This document shows positions 28,585 through 38,122 of a stretch of 64,000 nt of DNA, piece after piece. Position 1 is the first letter of the stretch, and each line of letters begins with the position of its first letter. The notes under the pieces were generated by a model. The model was given only the letters and a program-made list of their open reading frames with translations. It had not been told where the DNA came from and ran no database searches. The translations under genes were made by a program, and so were the position numbers. Source of the stretch: Angomonas ambiguus (Eukaryota; Euglenozoa; Kinetoplastea; Trypanosomatida; Trypanosomatidae); assembly GCA_019695575.1 (NCBI GenBank), contig JADNSB010000026.1, positions 124,001 to 188,000 of the forward strand, written 5' to 3'.

Positions 28585-31500
28585 TTAATCACTAAAATCG
28601 GAGGATTCATCACTACTGTCGTCGCTGTCACTGCCACTGCAGCCACTGTCATCCTCCGAGTCGGATAGAGTCTCTGACGACTCTGAAGACTCGTCCGAGT
28701 CGGAAGAACGTTTTCGCTTCTTCTTCGCCGCCGTTTTCTTGGCAGGGGACCGCTTCACAGGGGCCTTCTTCGGAGGAGCCGCCTCCTTCTTGGCGGTGGT
28801 CGACGGAGCACTGCCCAGGAGAAACAAGTCATCATCGTCCTCCACCACCTCCACCTTGGCAGGAGCCTTTGAGCGGGTGGGAGGAGAACTGGTAATCGCG
28901 TCGAGTCCGAAGCCATCCAAGAAGTCCAAGTCATCGGACTCCTTCTTGGCACGCTTCTCTGGCTTGGCCAACTTTTCTTTCGGTTCCTTCTTCTTTGCCG
29001 CCCGCTTAGCAGGGGGTCGCTTCACCGCACGAGAGATGGGCATATCCTCATCGTCGCCCATACCAACCTCCCCGGCCTCGTCGCTGTCATCCTCGGAGTC
29101 GGAGCCGCCGTTCATAAAGTAGTTTTCAATGTCCTCGTCAATATCGTCATCGCTGCTGTTTTTCTTCTTTCGTCTAGAGCGCTTCGGCTTCGGCCGCGGT
29201 GCGTCGCCGTCTGCCGCGCCCCCTCGAAGGGGTTTAGCAGTCTTATCGGCCTCCTTTCTTAGGTGGTTAAGGGCCTTGTCGGACAGCAGGGGCACACGGA
29301 GACGACTCACATCGAATGGTTTCTTGCGGTCCAGCTTTTTCCTTTGAATGCCCTCAATTTCCTTCTCTCTGGAGGCAAAATAATACAGCAACTTTGGCCG
29401 CAGCTCCTCTAGGTCGGTGTTCCATATATCCTTGGGCGATAGCCGGTCCAGCGTCTCAAACTCAAACTTTGCCTTCTCCAGTTGCTTCTCCAGTCGGGTG
29501 ATCATTTCGTCCGTGAGGTTCCACAGCTTCATGCCTAACAGATACTCGTAGTCCTTGGTTGCCTGCGCCACCTCCGGCGTATCTGCCGCCCCATCCCCCC
29601 CACTGATCCCCTCCTCCTCCGCAGCAGGGGCCGACTCCTCGTCCTCCTCCTCCTGAATCGTCGTCGCCGTCACCTTCTTCTTGGACATGGGAGGGAAAGG
29701 GGTGTAGTTCTTTCGGCGTAGCTCCTCTAACAGATCCTTCTTTTTGCGACGGTTCACCACCAACTCCCCCGTCACTACCGCCCTTACGAACCGCACCATA
29801 TTTTCTAACCGCCCTGCCTGTCGTCGCAGGTCGCCCAGTAGGTACTCTTTGCGCTTTTCATAGTACTCTAAGCGAACGAGGTAGAACTCTTTTAGCACCG
29901 ACTCCGCGTCTAGGTACTTTGTGATCTGACCCTCGCGATTGAAGGCGATGATGTTGGTGGCGTGGACGAAGGAGGTGAGCTGCAACTTTTGTTCCACCAC
30001 ATCCTGTGCAATCCACTGCTGCAGCACCTCGGGGTGAATAAAGAGCTCAAAGTCCACCGTGACATCGGTGTTGAACTCTCGGTACTGCACGACGATTTCC
30101 TTCTCTTGCAGCTCCTCAATAAACTTCTTGTACGCCTGAGTCCAGCTGTTGATGGGTAACTCTGTGATCGACACCACCCCGTCTGGCCGTATCTCGTACT
30201 TCCCATGAGAGATAAACCTACCCTTCTCCTTCTCCTCGATATCGCCGGTAAACCCGAAATACCAGGGCTTCATGGGCACCACCTCCTCCCCGCGCATCAG
30301 CCGCTGCAGGTTGTCAATGAGCTCAATGGGGTGATAACTGGGAATGTTGGTACTGAACCCCGTACCAATACCAGCGGCACTGTTGACGAGCACCATGGGG
30401 ATAATGGGCATATAAAAGAAGGGTTCCACCGACTGGCCGTCGTCGTCGCGGTACTCCACGATGTAGTCATCGGCGGGGTTAAACACCATACGCGCCAGAC
30501 TCATCAGACGGGTAAAGATGTAACGGGCGGCGGCGTGATCCTTCCCGCCCTGTAGTCGTGTACCGAACTGACCATCTTGCTTCAACAAAGGAACGTTGTT
30601 GCTCCCCACGTAGTCCTGCGCCATCGCTATAATCGTCTGGATTAACGACTGCTCACCGTGGTGGTAGGCAGAGTGCTCGCTGACGTAACCTGACAGCTGC
30701 ACCACCTTGATGGCTTTGGTGAGATTACGGCGGAAGCAGCAGTACAGGATCTTCCGCTGACCGGGTTTAAAACCGTCAATGGCGCTGGGTATCGACCGTT
30801 CACAGTCGGCAATCGAGAAGAGGATGAGTTCCTTATTCACAAAGTCCTTATAGGACACACGGCGAACATTGTAGTCCATCGTTTCGTTCGGGTTTACGTT
30901 TAATTTATAATCGGTGATCCAATTCTTTCGCTCCTCAACACGGTCCTTAGCGAACGCCATCACGATACTCTCCCCATCCTCCGGTGACTCATTCACAAAG
31001 GTTAGGCGGTGGCGCTCAATGTTCTCGAAATACTCCCGACCCTCCTTCGCTCCAGAGGTACCGAGACCTTTGTAATACCGAATCTCGTAGTTGGAGATAC
31101 CGCGGCCGATACTGTTCTTCCATTCAAAGTAGTCGGGCATCGAAAAGAAGGAGATGGCGCGGTCCTCGCTGCTCACCCCACGGCCCTTTCGGCGGGCCTT
31201 CACGATGGGGGTAATGAACTGCTGAAGGAATCCCTCCACGTTCAATAAATCAGGCCAGAAGAAGTGCACCATGTTAATGATGAGCCCCTTAATGTGGGAG
31301 CCGTCGTGGTCTTGATCGGACATGATCATCAGATGGCCATACCGCAGCCCTTCGACACTGGTGTATTTCTTTTGAATGTCCATGCCCATAATCTTCATCA
31401 GGTTTTGCACCTCCTCGCAGTGTTTGAGTTTATTCAAGGTGGCCTCTCGTACGTTGAGGGGTTTACCACGGAGCGGAAATACGCCAAAGTAGTCTCTGTC

Positions 31501-32841
31501 CTTGACCGCCAGACCCGCCGTGCATAGCGTCTTGGCAGAATCTCCCTCCGTGAGAATAAGAGTGCATCGATCGCTTTTCTTCCCTCCCGCCTCATTGGCG
31601 TCGTCGAGCTTAGGGATGCCCAGTATCCTCCGGCGGTCACCAGACTTCATCTTGGAGAGCATTTCCTTGGTGAGCTTACTGTTCGCCATCTCCACCGATC
31701 GCTCTACAATACCAGACTTGAGGATATAGTCAATAAGGGAGTTGGGGATCTCGCAGGTGGAACCAAACTTGGCCTTGACGGTCGTCAGTGTTTCTTTGGT
31801 CTGCGAGTCAAAGCCGGGGTTCTCGATGAGGCAGTTAATAAAGAGAAAGATGTGGGGTCGGATCATGTGGGCCTTGACATCTGTCTTTTTCTTTTTCTTG
31901 GCCGCCTCCACCACTTTGGCAATAATCTGATCCATAATGTACCGAACGTGGTTGCCTCCACGAGTGGTGGCGATGTTGTTCACGAAGCTCACCTGCTGAA
32001 ACCCCATATTAGAGACGCGCACACACACCTCCCAGCGGTCGTTGACCCGTGCATAGCTAGCCTTCTGGCGCTCCTCGCCCATGGTGGGGTAGAGATCGAC
32101 GTACTCGGGGAAGGTGGTGATGCCGATCCTTTCTCCGTTAAGGTAACACTTGAGGGACTTGTCCGTGCAACCTGCCACGTCATAGACCCGTCGCTTCATG
32201 ATGAGAATCATATCGTCAGAGAACTCCGTCTCTTGGAACCGCTCAAAGTCGGGATAAAAGGTCACCATCGTGTAGTCTGCCTCATCGCTGGGGGTGATGA
32301 CGGGCTCTTGGTGGTCGTACATGTTGTTGGTCCACTTCATATAAAACTTTTTACGGGAGCGGCCATGCATCGTCTCCACTTCAAAACTTTTGGAGTACAA
32401 GTTGGTCAGTTTCGCGCCGTATCCATTACGACCCCCTGTCACTTTCGCCTCGTTGTCGTCGTAGTTGGATGAGGTGAGAAGATGCCCAAAAATCATCTCT
32501 GGAACCCATAAGTTGTGCTCCGAGTGACGCTGCACAGGGATCCCTTCTCCGTTGTTGTACACCCTCACCCGATCCTTGGTGATCCAAACTTTAATAATCG
32601 TTTGTCCTTCAGGGTCTCGCACTTTATTATCGGCGGCGTTGACTAGGATCTCGTCAAAAATCTTATACAGACCCGGTGTCCAGGTGCACTTGCGTTGCTT
32701 CATGATGGTTTCTGCCTCGTCGTAGACCCAAGTATCGTCGGTGAGCGGCTCTACCGTACCAATATACATGTCGGGTCGAGTCAGGATGTGTTCATGCTGC
32801 GTTTTCTTTTGATAGATTTGTTCTACTGTTTTTTTGGACAT
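28585..32841 (-). CDS. TOP2: DNA topoisomerase II
   Basis: A 1418-residue type IIA enzyme from the ATG at 32841 (MSKKTVEQIYQKK); the three codons further upstream start with TTG. The GHKL ATPase domain shows NAADN and GGRNGYGAKLTNLYS. The TOPRIM domain shows LILTEGDSAKTLC and DQDHDGSHIKG. The DNA-cleavage segment is QLQGGKDHAAARYIFTRL-like, with the active tyrosine at residue 774 (the family consensus is GGKDAASPRYIFT). The C-terminal 300 residues are highly charged (KPKPKRSRRKKK, Ser/Asp/Glu-rich tail) and carry likely nuclear localisation signals. Decatenation by this enzyme is essential in the nucleus. The kinetoplast enzyme of trypanosomatids is shorter with a different tail, so this looks like the nuclear form. 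Confidence 0.96.
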   Translation of the reverse strand: MSKKTVEQIYQKKTQHEHILTRPDMYIGTVEPLTDDTWVYDEAETIMKQRKCTWTPGLYKIFDEILVNAADNKVRDPEGQTIIKVWITKDRVRVYNNGEGIPVQRHSEHNLWVPEMIFGHLLTSSNYDDNEAKVTGGRNGYGAKLTNLYSKSFEVETMHGRSRKKFYMKWTNNMYDHQEPVITPSDEADYTMVTFYPDFERFQETEFSDDMILIMKRRVYDVAGCTDKSLKCYLNGERIGITTFPEYVDLYPTMGEERQKASYARVNDRWEVCVRVSNMGFQQVSFVNNIATTRGGNHVRYIMDQIIAKVVEAAKKKKKTDVKAHMIRPHIFLFINCLIENPGFDSQTKETLTTVKAKFGSTCEIPNSLIDYILKSGIVERSVEMANSKLTKEMLSKMKSGDRRRILGIPKLDDANEAGGKKSDRCTLILTEGDSAKTLCTAGLAVKDRDYFGVFPLRGKPLNVREATLNKLKHCEEVQNLMKIMGMDIQKKYTSVEGLRYGHLMIMSDQDHDGSHIKGLIINMVHFFWPDLLNVEGFLQQFITPIVKARRKGRGVSSEDRAISFFSMPDYFEWKNSIGRGISNYEIRYYKGLGTSGAKEGREYFENIERHRLTFVNESPEDGESIVMAFAKDRVEERKNWITDYKLNVNPNETMDYNVRRVSYKDFVNKELILFSIADCERSIPSAIDGFKPGQRKILYCCFRRNLTKAIKVVQLSGYVSEHSAYHHGEQSLIQTIIAMAQDYVGSNNVPLLKQDGQFGTRLQGGKDHAAARYIFTRLMSLARMVFNPADDYIVEYRDDDGQSVEPFFYMPIIPMVLVNSAAGIGTGFSTNIPSYHPIELIDNLQRLMRGEEVVPMKPWYFGFTGDIEEKEKGRFISHGKYEIRPDGVVSITELPINSWTQAYKKFIEELQEKEIVVQYREFNTDVTVDFELFIHPEVLQQWIAQDVVEQKLQLTSFVHATNIIAFNREGQITKYLDAESVLKEFYLVRLEYYEKRKEYLLGDLRRQAGRLENMVRFVRAVVTGELVVNRRKKKDLLEELRRKNYTPFPPMSKKKVTATTIQEEEDEESAPAAEEEGISGGDGAADTPEVAQATKDYEYLLGMKLWNLTDEMITRLEKQLEKAKFEFETLDRLSPKDIWNTDLEELRPKLLYYFASREKEIEGIQRKKLDRKKPFDVSRLRVPLLSDKALNHLRKEADKTAKPLRGGAADGDAPRPKPKRSRRKKKNSSDDDIDEDIENYFMNGGSDSEDDSDEAGEVGMGDDEDMPISRAVKRPPAKRAAKKKEPKEKLAKPEKRAKKESDDLDFLDGFGLDAITSSPPTRSKAPAKVEVVEDDDDLFLLGSAPSTTAKKEAAPPKKAPVKRSPAKKTAAKKKRKRSSDSDESSESSETLSDSEDDSGCSGSDSDDSSDESSDFSD

Positions 32842-33213
32842 GATGACCAACTCTCCACCTTTTTTTTTTTTCGACCTTTCTTTTTTATGTGGAAAATAGT
32901 ATATATGTATGTATATATAGATGTATTTTTGTCTTCTGTGTGGGATGTATTAGTTGTTGTTTTATTTATTCTATCCTTCTGTAAGTCTGTATTACTTTCT
33001 ATGAAAAGACTTTTCTATGTCGAACGTGATCCAAATAAGATTCTTATTAACATAATAAAAAAAAGGAGAAAAAAACGGAGAAGGAAAAGAAATATTTATT
33101 CTTCTGCCCACATTATGACTATACTACGCTATGATATGGTTGTTTTCTTTGACGCAACGTATACAAAACCAGAAAAAATTATTTTTTCTCTCTCTCTCTC
33201 TCTCTCTCAGGAC
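32842..33213. other. AT-rich spacer
   Basis: No gene seen. A (TC)n run at 33188-33209 lies just past the MYST stop codon. On the transcribed strand this run is (GA)n. Confidence 0.55.
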
Positions 33214-34929
33214 CTATTTTGTCTTTCGTTTCGACGCGGGTGGGGTCTTCCCCTTACTGCTACTGCGCTCTGTGTTCAACAACCGAATATCAAACACCGC
33301 CAGAGAGCAGTCCCCCTCCCTCTCCTGCTGTGCATTGAGCTCTCTTTCCACATACCCCTTCGGGAGCACGAGAGAGAGGTTGCGGTTCTCGGAGCTACGG
33401 TGCAACAGGCCCATCCCGACAACCGTCTTGAGCACGTCCGCCTCCTCCAATTTGGCAAACTGAGCCATCTCCCTAATGGTGGCCGGTACCCCCCGGGTGG
33501 AGGGTTCCTCCTCCTCCTCGGCCGCTCTCTGCCGCTTACGGGGGGTGTGGTGGTCCTCGAGCTCCATCGCCTTCAGCTGCAGCCACGGCAGGAGCACGCG
33601 CTGCCAGTACCGTCGATACGTCACCTCCCCTAGATCACTCAGCGGCCGCTCCGGGGTGCCCACCTGCTGTCTTCGATACCCCAATTCATAACTCAGCGCG
33701 ATCATAAACTGACCCAGCTGACGGGGGGTGCTGCCTCCGGTGTTGCCGGTGAAGCAGGGGAGGGTGACAATACAGGCTAGGTTGTAGTCCTTCACTCCCC
33801 TTTCCCAGCTAAAGTACCCGGCGAAGTACATCGCACTAGGGTCGTCGATGTAGTCGGGGAAGTGACGGTGATGAAAACAGACCACATAAAAGAGATAATT
33901 ATGCACATCATGGCCGACTAATTTATTTTCCAGAAACGATTTACCCAGCAGAAAGAGAAAACGGCTGTATGTTTTGTACTTGCTGCCGTTCACCTCAAAG
34001 ACGGAGAGTCCCCTCTTCTCGTCTCTGTAGATCTCCACGCCAGGCGGTCGCAGTCGGCCAGCGCGGTACTGTCTGGTCTCGTGCCGCAGCTGTGCCGCTG
34101 AGCTAAACACTCGTAAGGAAAAGGGGCACAGATACCCATCTCGGATATACGGGTTCACCTCCCCAGGACCCTCCCTCTCCCTCTCCTCCGTCGCTGGAGC
34201 TGGAGCTGGACTGGGCAGCCGCAGAAGGGGGTCATACTCTGACAGAAGAATCCCATACGGAGAAAAGTACCACGGATTAAAGGCAAATGTATTGAGATAG
34301 AGATAATACCGAATCACGGTGGGGGTGATGCCGTCCCGCAGCAGTCGCTCCTCTAGGTACTCTATTGTCTTGGTGGACCGAGCGGTGCGTGCCATACCAG
34401 GGGTGACCTCTCGATACACAGTGGATAGTAATGGCTGCTTGATGTACTGCGCCGCTGTCTGTGCCGCCGTCGTCACACACGACTCGACGTCCTCCTCATC
34501 CTTCAAGAGAGGCTCCTCGCCGGTAGAGAGGGACTGTTGCACGGCGGAGGGGGGTCGTAGACTAATACAGGAGAGGGGGTACCAGCCGCTCTGACGGTGA
34601 TCCACGTTCGACCAACGCACAAAGCCTAGTAAGAGAGGAGAGGAACCCGCCTCCTCTTCCTTCTCCTCGTCACACTCCCTGAGCCATCGCACCTCTAGTA
34701 AGTGACCCTGGAATACAATATCGCCGTCCTGATTCGCTCTCACCGTCTTGGTGGGGGTGCTGGTGGCGAGGTTGCTGAGGAGGGAGCTGCCACCGAGGGC
34801 GGTCGAGTCCTCGGGGGAGGAGGAGGGCTGTGGCTGGTTGAGGTGGTAGAAGACCGCTGGTAGACGGACGGTACAGGCGAAGCTGAGCCTAGAGCTAGGG
34901 AGCAGTATACTCTGACTGTGATGAGTCAT
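33214..34929 (-). CDS. MYST-family histone acetyltransferase with chromo-barrel domain
   Basis: A 571-residue nuclear enzyme. A chromo-barrel-like region lies at about 65-130 (FVRWSNVDHRQSGWYPLSCISL). The MYST core runs from about 225 to 505. Its markers are the PPGVEIYRD and LSVFEVNGSKYKTYSRFLFLLGK segments (family PPGNEIYR, LSIFEVDG), YNLACIVTLPCF with the catalytic cysteine at residue 386, and YELG and GTPERPLSDLG with the conserved Glu. Two departures stand out. The C2HC zinc finger is degenerate: CPFSLRVFSSAAQLRHETRQY keeps the first Cys and the His, but has Ser and Tyr where the other two Cys belong. The acetyl-CoA loop, usually Q-R-K-G-Y-G, is lengthened and reads TGGSTPRQLG. It may acetylate histone H4 or H2A.Z tails, as kinetoplastid HAT1/HAT2 do. 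Confidence 0.88.
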   Translation of the reverse strand: MTHHSQSILLPSSRLSFACTVRLPAVFYHLNQPQPSSSPEDSTALGGSSLLSNLATSTPTKTVRANQDGDIVFQGHLLEVRWLRECDEEKEEEAGSSPLLLGFVRWSNVDHRQSGWYPLSCISLRPPSAVQQSLSTGEEPLLKDEEDVESCVTTAAQTAAQYIKQPLLSTVYREVTPGMARTARSTKTIEYLEERLLRDGITPTVIRYYLYLNTFAFNPWYFSPYGILLSEYDPLLRLPSPAPAPATEEREREGPGEVNPYIRDGYLCPFSLRVFSSAAQLRHETRQYRAGRLRPPGVEIYRDEKRGLSVFEVNGSKYKTYSRFLFLLGKSFLENKLVGHDVHNYLFYVVCFHHRHFPDYIDDPSAMYFAGYFSWERGVKDYNLACIVTLPCFTGNTGGSTPRQLGQFMIALSYELGYRRQQVGTPERPLSDLGEVTYRRYWQRVLLPWLQLKAMELEDHHTPRKRQRAAEEEEEPSTRGVPATIREMAQFAKLEEADVLKTVVGMGLLHRSSENRNLSLVLPKGYVERELNAQQEREGDCSLAVFDIRLLNTERSSSKGKTPPASKRKTK

Positions 34930-35660
34930 GGTCTACGTTCTATGATGTCTATCCTTTCCTTTTTTCGCTTTTTTCTTTTTATTATTATTATTAATAATGT
35001 CCTCTTTCCTGAGTAGGATGTCAGGGAGAGGAGGAAAGGAGACTGTCTATTTTTTTTCTTTCGGTTCTCAGTGTGTGTGTGTAACACTTTTCTTTCCTTG
35101 TTACGCTTCGATATCCATACAAAGAAGTTAGGAGAAAAAAAAAAAGAGAGAGAAGTATAGAATGAAACGAATTTCAGAAAGAACACCCCTAAAAGATGGC
35201 AGAGTTACTTACCCACCTCACTTTTTCTGTTTACATTCTTTTTTTTCTATTGATGAAAATGATTTCAAAAATACCATAATAAAAAAAAATTTCAAATGAA
35301 CTTTTGACAAGTTTTCAAAAAATTACCTTTTTAATAAAAATTTAAGAAAAAGAAATTCTTGAAAAACTGATTTGCTTAATTTCCTAATTAGGTAATATGC
35401 GATATGAACTAAATTATAGGTACAAAGGAAAAAAAAAAGAGGAAAGCACAAAAAACAATAAAGAATATAAAAGGATGAAATAATCTTTGACTGTATTTCG
35501 CCGCCTTTCTCAAAACGTGATTCCTTTATTGTTCTCTATTTATTTTTGTTTTTTGCCTTTTCTCCAACTTGTAGATTCTTTTTTTCCGTCCCTAATAAAT
35601 AGTTTTTTTGTTGTTGTTTTTTTTTTTTGTTTGTTTGTTATTTTCCCAACCAACTCGTTT
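34930..35660. other. 0.7-kb AT-rich spacer
   Basis: No gene seen. A short (GT)n tract lies near 35071-35081. A strongly AT-rich block lies at 35220-35480. Confidence 0.55.
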
Positions 35661-36323
35661 TTACTTCTTGGTCTTCTCCCAGTTGAGGTAGGTGGCCACA
35701 CCACCAGAGACGCAGGTGAGGGCGCCGCTGACTACGGTGGTAGGGTGCCAGATCTCGTGGAGGTAACCGACAGTAGCCATCGTGACCAGCACATCGGCGG
35801 TGTTCTTGGTGAGGCTGATCGCGCTCTTCTTCACCTCCTTGCTGCAGGCGGCGGCATCGGCCTGGCGCTTCTGGAGCGCGGCCTTGATCGCGAGGAGGTC
35901 GAGCACCGCGGCGAGGAAGAAGCCCCAGAACTGGGCAGTCTTGGCGCACTTGGTGATCTTCTTGGCGTCGGCGGCGATGAGCTTGTGCTTGGCGATGAAG
36001 GCCAAGTTATCTCCCATGATATAGAGAGAGTTGCCAATAACACGGAAGAATTCGATAATCTTAGCGAGAGGGAGTCCGTGGATACCGTTCTTCTGGGCGA
36101 GGTCGATGATCTTCATCAGCTTGGGGCCATCGCCGACGAACTTGCCCATACGCATAAGGCTTCGGGCGCTGGTGATGCTGCTGCCGAGCTTCTTATAGCT
36201 GGACTTGCACTCACCCTCGCTGAGCTCACCGAGGACCTTGCAGAGACCACCGGCGAACTTGTAGATCTTATCGCGGCCGTCGGTCTGGCCGAGAAGAGTG
36301 ACAACACGGGCGTAGTCGGACAT
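35661..36323 (-). CDS. PEX11: PEX11, glycosomal/peroxisomal membrane protein
   Basis: A 220-residue membrane protein that promotes peroxisome or glycosome elongation and division. The N-terminus RVVTLLGQTDGRDKIYKFAGGLCKVL is the amphipathic PEX11 helix (family LAQTDGRDKxxR). GSSITSARSLMRMGKFV and IIEFFRVIGNSLYIMGDNLAFI follow, the latter being the conserved internal helices. A hydrophobic C-terminal segment sits near 190-212. Kinetoplastid PEX11 is an abundant glycosomal membrane protein, which fits the clean coding sequence and the strong pyrimidine-AG acceptor 7 nt upstream of its ATG. A second, divergent family member lies immediately upstream in transcription. Confidence 0.93.
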   Translation of the reverse strand: MSDYARVVTLLGQTDGRDKIYKFAGGLCKVLGELSEGECKSSYKKLGSSITSARSLMRMGKFVGDGPKLMKIIDLAQKNGIHGLPLAKIIEFFRVIGNSLYIMGDNLAFIAKHKLIAADAKKITKCAKTAQFWGFFLAAVLDLLAIKAALQKRQADAAACSKEVKKSAISLTKNTADVLVTMATVGYLHEIWHPTTVVSGALTCVSGGVATYLNWEKTKK

Positions 36324-36330
36324 GATTTTA

Positions 36331-36332
36331 CT
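36331..36332 (-). promoter_or_regulatory. candidate trans-splice acceptor AG for PEX11
   Basis: On the minus strand a 30-nt region rich in T and C (36333-36360) ends in TTTAAAG, and the ATG at 36323 follows after 7 nt. Confidence 0.45.
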
Positions 36333-36368
36333 TTAAAGAAAGGATTTCGAGAGTGGAGAAAAAAAACT

Positions 36369-36369
<1 letters not shown>

Positions 36370-36396
<27 letters not shown>
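36370..36396. repeat. (AT)n microsatellite
   Basis: A perfect AT dinucleotide run in the spacer upstream of PEX11. Confidence 0.9.
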
Positions 36397-36399
<3 letters not shown>

Positions 36400-36706
36400 G
36401 GAAGAAAAGAGAGAAAGGAAAAAGAGTAAGTATTATGAATCACAGATCTTTACACAAGGGTTACTCAGGTGTTCAACGTTACAGACTACGTAGTGTATGG
36501 TATAATTTAATTTGCTATAGCTACGTATGCGTGCAGTTCATAAACATCATCATCATCTTCACTTCAACAAAGAAAAGGGGAGAAAAAAAAAGCATCCAAA
36601 TGAACGGAAAAGGGAGGAAAAGGGTAAAAAGGGGAAAAAAAAAAAAGGTTTGTTTTTACCTTTTTTCCGTTCCTCAACAATGAAGCACACCAACGTTCTT
36701 CTTCTT

Positions 36707-37420
36707 TTACTTGATCTGTCTCCACAACAAATAGTTATGCGCGGTACCAGAGATCAACCACAGCACGCCCCTATAATAGTCTGAGAGGGGTAGGGAAGGG
36801 CACACCGCCAATGCATCGCTGCCATCCCTCAACAAGGCTAGCAAGGCGTTGATAGTGGCACGAACAGCGGCAGGATGGTCGTATTCCCAGCGGCGGATCC
36901 CATCCCTCAACTCAACAAGAAAGAAGAGAAATGAGACGACGTAGTGGTAGTATAAACTACGCATCGCAATGCGGCTAAGGCGTTGCTGCTGAGTGGTACT
37001 GATGTTGGTAATAATATAGTTTCGTATCAGAAAGAGAAGATTATCCGAAACAATAAACACGGCGTGAAGCAAAACGCGGAAAAACTCAATAAACTTCTTC
37101 CACTCGGTGTTCTCCGGACCCAAAGCCCGGACGAGAACGGTGAGAGAGTGAAGCTTGTACAAGTCGGGTACAAACTCTCCAATACGAATAAGACTGCGTG
37201 CGTTGTGGATAGAAGTAGAAAGGGTATCGTAGCGGTGCAGGTGGTGCTCCTTGCGTTGCACCTCCAACGTCCTCCCAGCCGCCACCCCTTCCTTCAACTG
37301 CCGCGTCAGAATCGTGGTGATAATCTTGAGAGCACCGATAAACATCTTATACATGCTGTTGCGGCTCTCCGTATGACGGAGGAGGAGGATAGTTTTATCT
37401 ATCGTCGTCTTTGACGCCAT
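36707..37420 (-). CDS. divergent PEX11-family protein (GIM5-like)
   Basis: A 237-residue protein from the ATG at 37420 (MASKTTIDKTILLLRHTESRNSMYKMF); the longer frame opens with TTG inside a (TTA)n leader. The same helix order as PEX11 can be traced: STSIHNARSLIRIGEFVPDLYKL corresponds to SITSARSLMRMGKFV of the neighbour, and KFIEFFRVLLHAVFIVSDNLLFLI to KIIEFFRVIGNSLYIMGDNLAFI. The N-terminal TDGRDK motif is changed to TESRNS. Trypanosomes carry PEX11 plus the related GIM5A/B in the glycosomal membrane, so a GIM5-like role is the natural reading. The tandem arrangement suggests an old duplication followed by strong divergence. Confidence 0.88.
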   Translation of the reverse strand: MASKTTIDKTILLLRHTESRNSMYKMFIGALKIITTILTRQLKEGVAAGRTLEVQRKEHHLHRYDTLSTSIHNARSLIRIGEFVPDLYKLHSLTVLVRALGPENTEWKKFIEFFRVLLHAVFIVSDNLLFLIRNYIITNISTTQQQRLSRIAMRSLYYHYVVSFLFFLVELRDGIRRWEYDHPAAVRATINALLALLRDGSDALAVCPSLPLSDYYRGVLWLISGTAHNYLLWRQIK

Positions 37421-38122
37421 TGGTGGGATTATAGAATAATAATAATAATGATGATGATAATAATAATAACAGCAAATATAATACGGGGTTGGTTGCAATG
37501 GTGACTATGAATGAGGGTAGAATAACGAAAGAGTTACTAAGTGGTCGAGCTGATATGGTTTGCTATCTTTTCTCTATTTTATTTTATTTTATTTTGTTGT
37601 TATTGAGAAATAAAAAAAAAAAATGTTTACGCTGTATACTAAAATGCTTGTAATCGTATACAGATGTTGAATTTTGATTAAATTTTGATTGAATTTTGAT
37701 TTTTCTTTTTTTGGTGGTGTTTTGATGCACACAGAAAAAAAAAAAGTAAAAATAATAACGGTAGAAAACTAGAAAAAGGGGATTTATATATAGATAAAAA
37801 CAAACGAAAAAGTTGCTTAATAATTTTTTTTAGTTGTTACTGTTGTTGTTTTAATGAAAAAAAGGTAATAGAAGAGAAACAAAAGAGAAAGAAAAGTGTA
37901 GAAAGAACCCCAACAGAATGGTTATAGAATTATAGAATAGTAAAAAGAACAATACTAGTAAAGGTAAAAATAATAGCAATTAGTGTATATCAAGCGGAGT
38001 GAAAGCGATAGTAGTATATTGTATAAAGAGAAAAAAACGGACACGGCAGTCCGAGGCGGAGGATAATGATGATAATGATAATGATCAACAGTAGCATAAG
38101 GCATCACTTCCTCTAGAGTGCG
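37421..38122. other. 0.7-kb AT-rich spacer
   Basis: No gene seen. It holds the 11-bp tandem repeat at 37667-37699 and GAT/AAT repeats near 38064-38085. Confidence 0.55.
37667..37699. repeat. 11-bp tandem repeat, three copies
   Basis: Three head-to-tail copies of TTRAATTTTGA; the first and third are identical and the second differs at one base. The repeat lies in the spacer between the cyclin and the PEX11-like gene. Confidence 0.85.

Larger units (their letters stand above)
36324..36706. other. AT-rich spacer between the two PEX11 family genes
   Basis: No gene seen. It contains the (TA)n microsatellite at 36370-36396, directly upstream of the PEX11 acceptor region. Confidence 0.55.

Noticed and set aside
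35487-36683. 398-codon open frame on the plus strand
   Set aside because: It is antisense to PEX11 with T-rich and (TA)n-derived ends; the Glu/Leu/Gly-rich middle is the mirror of the PEX11 frame.
37421-37498. Tyr/His-rich extension of the PEX11-like protein
   Set aside because: It starts at TTG and is coded by (TTA)n repeats; the ATG at 37420 restores the family-like start.
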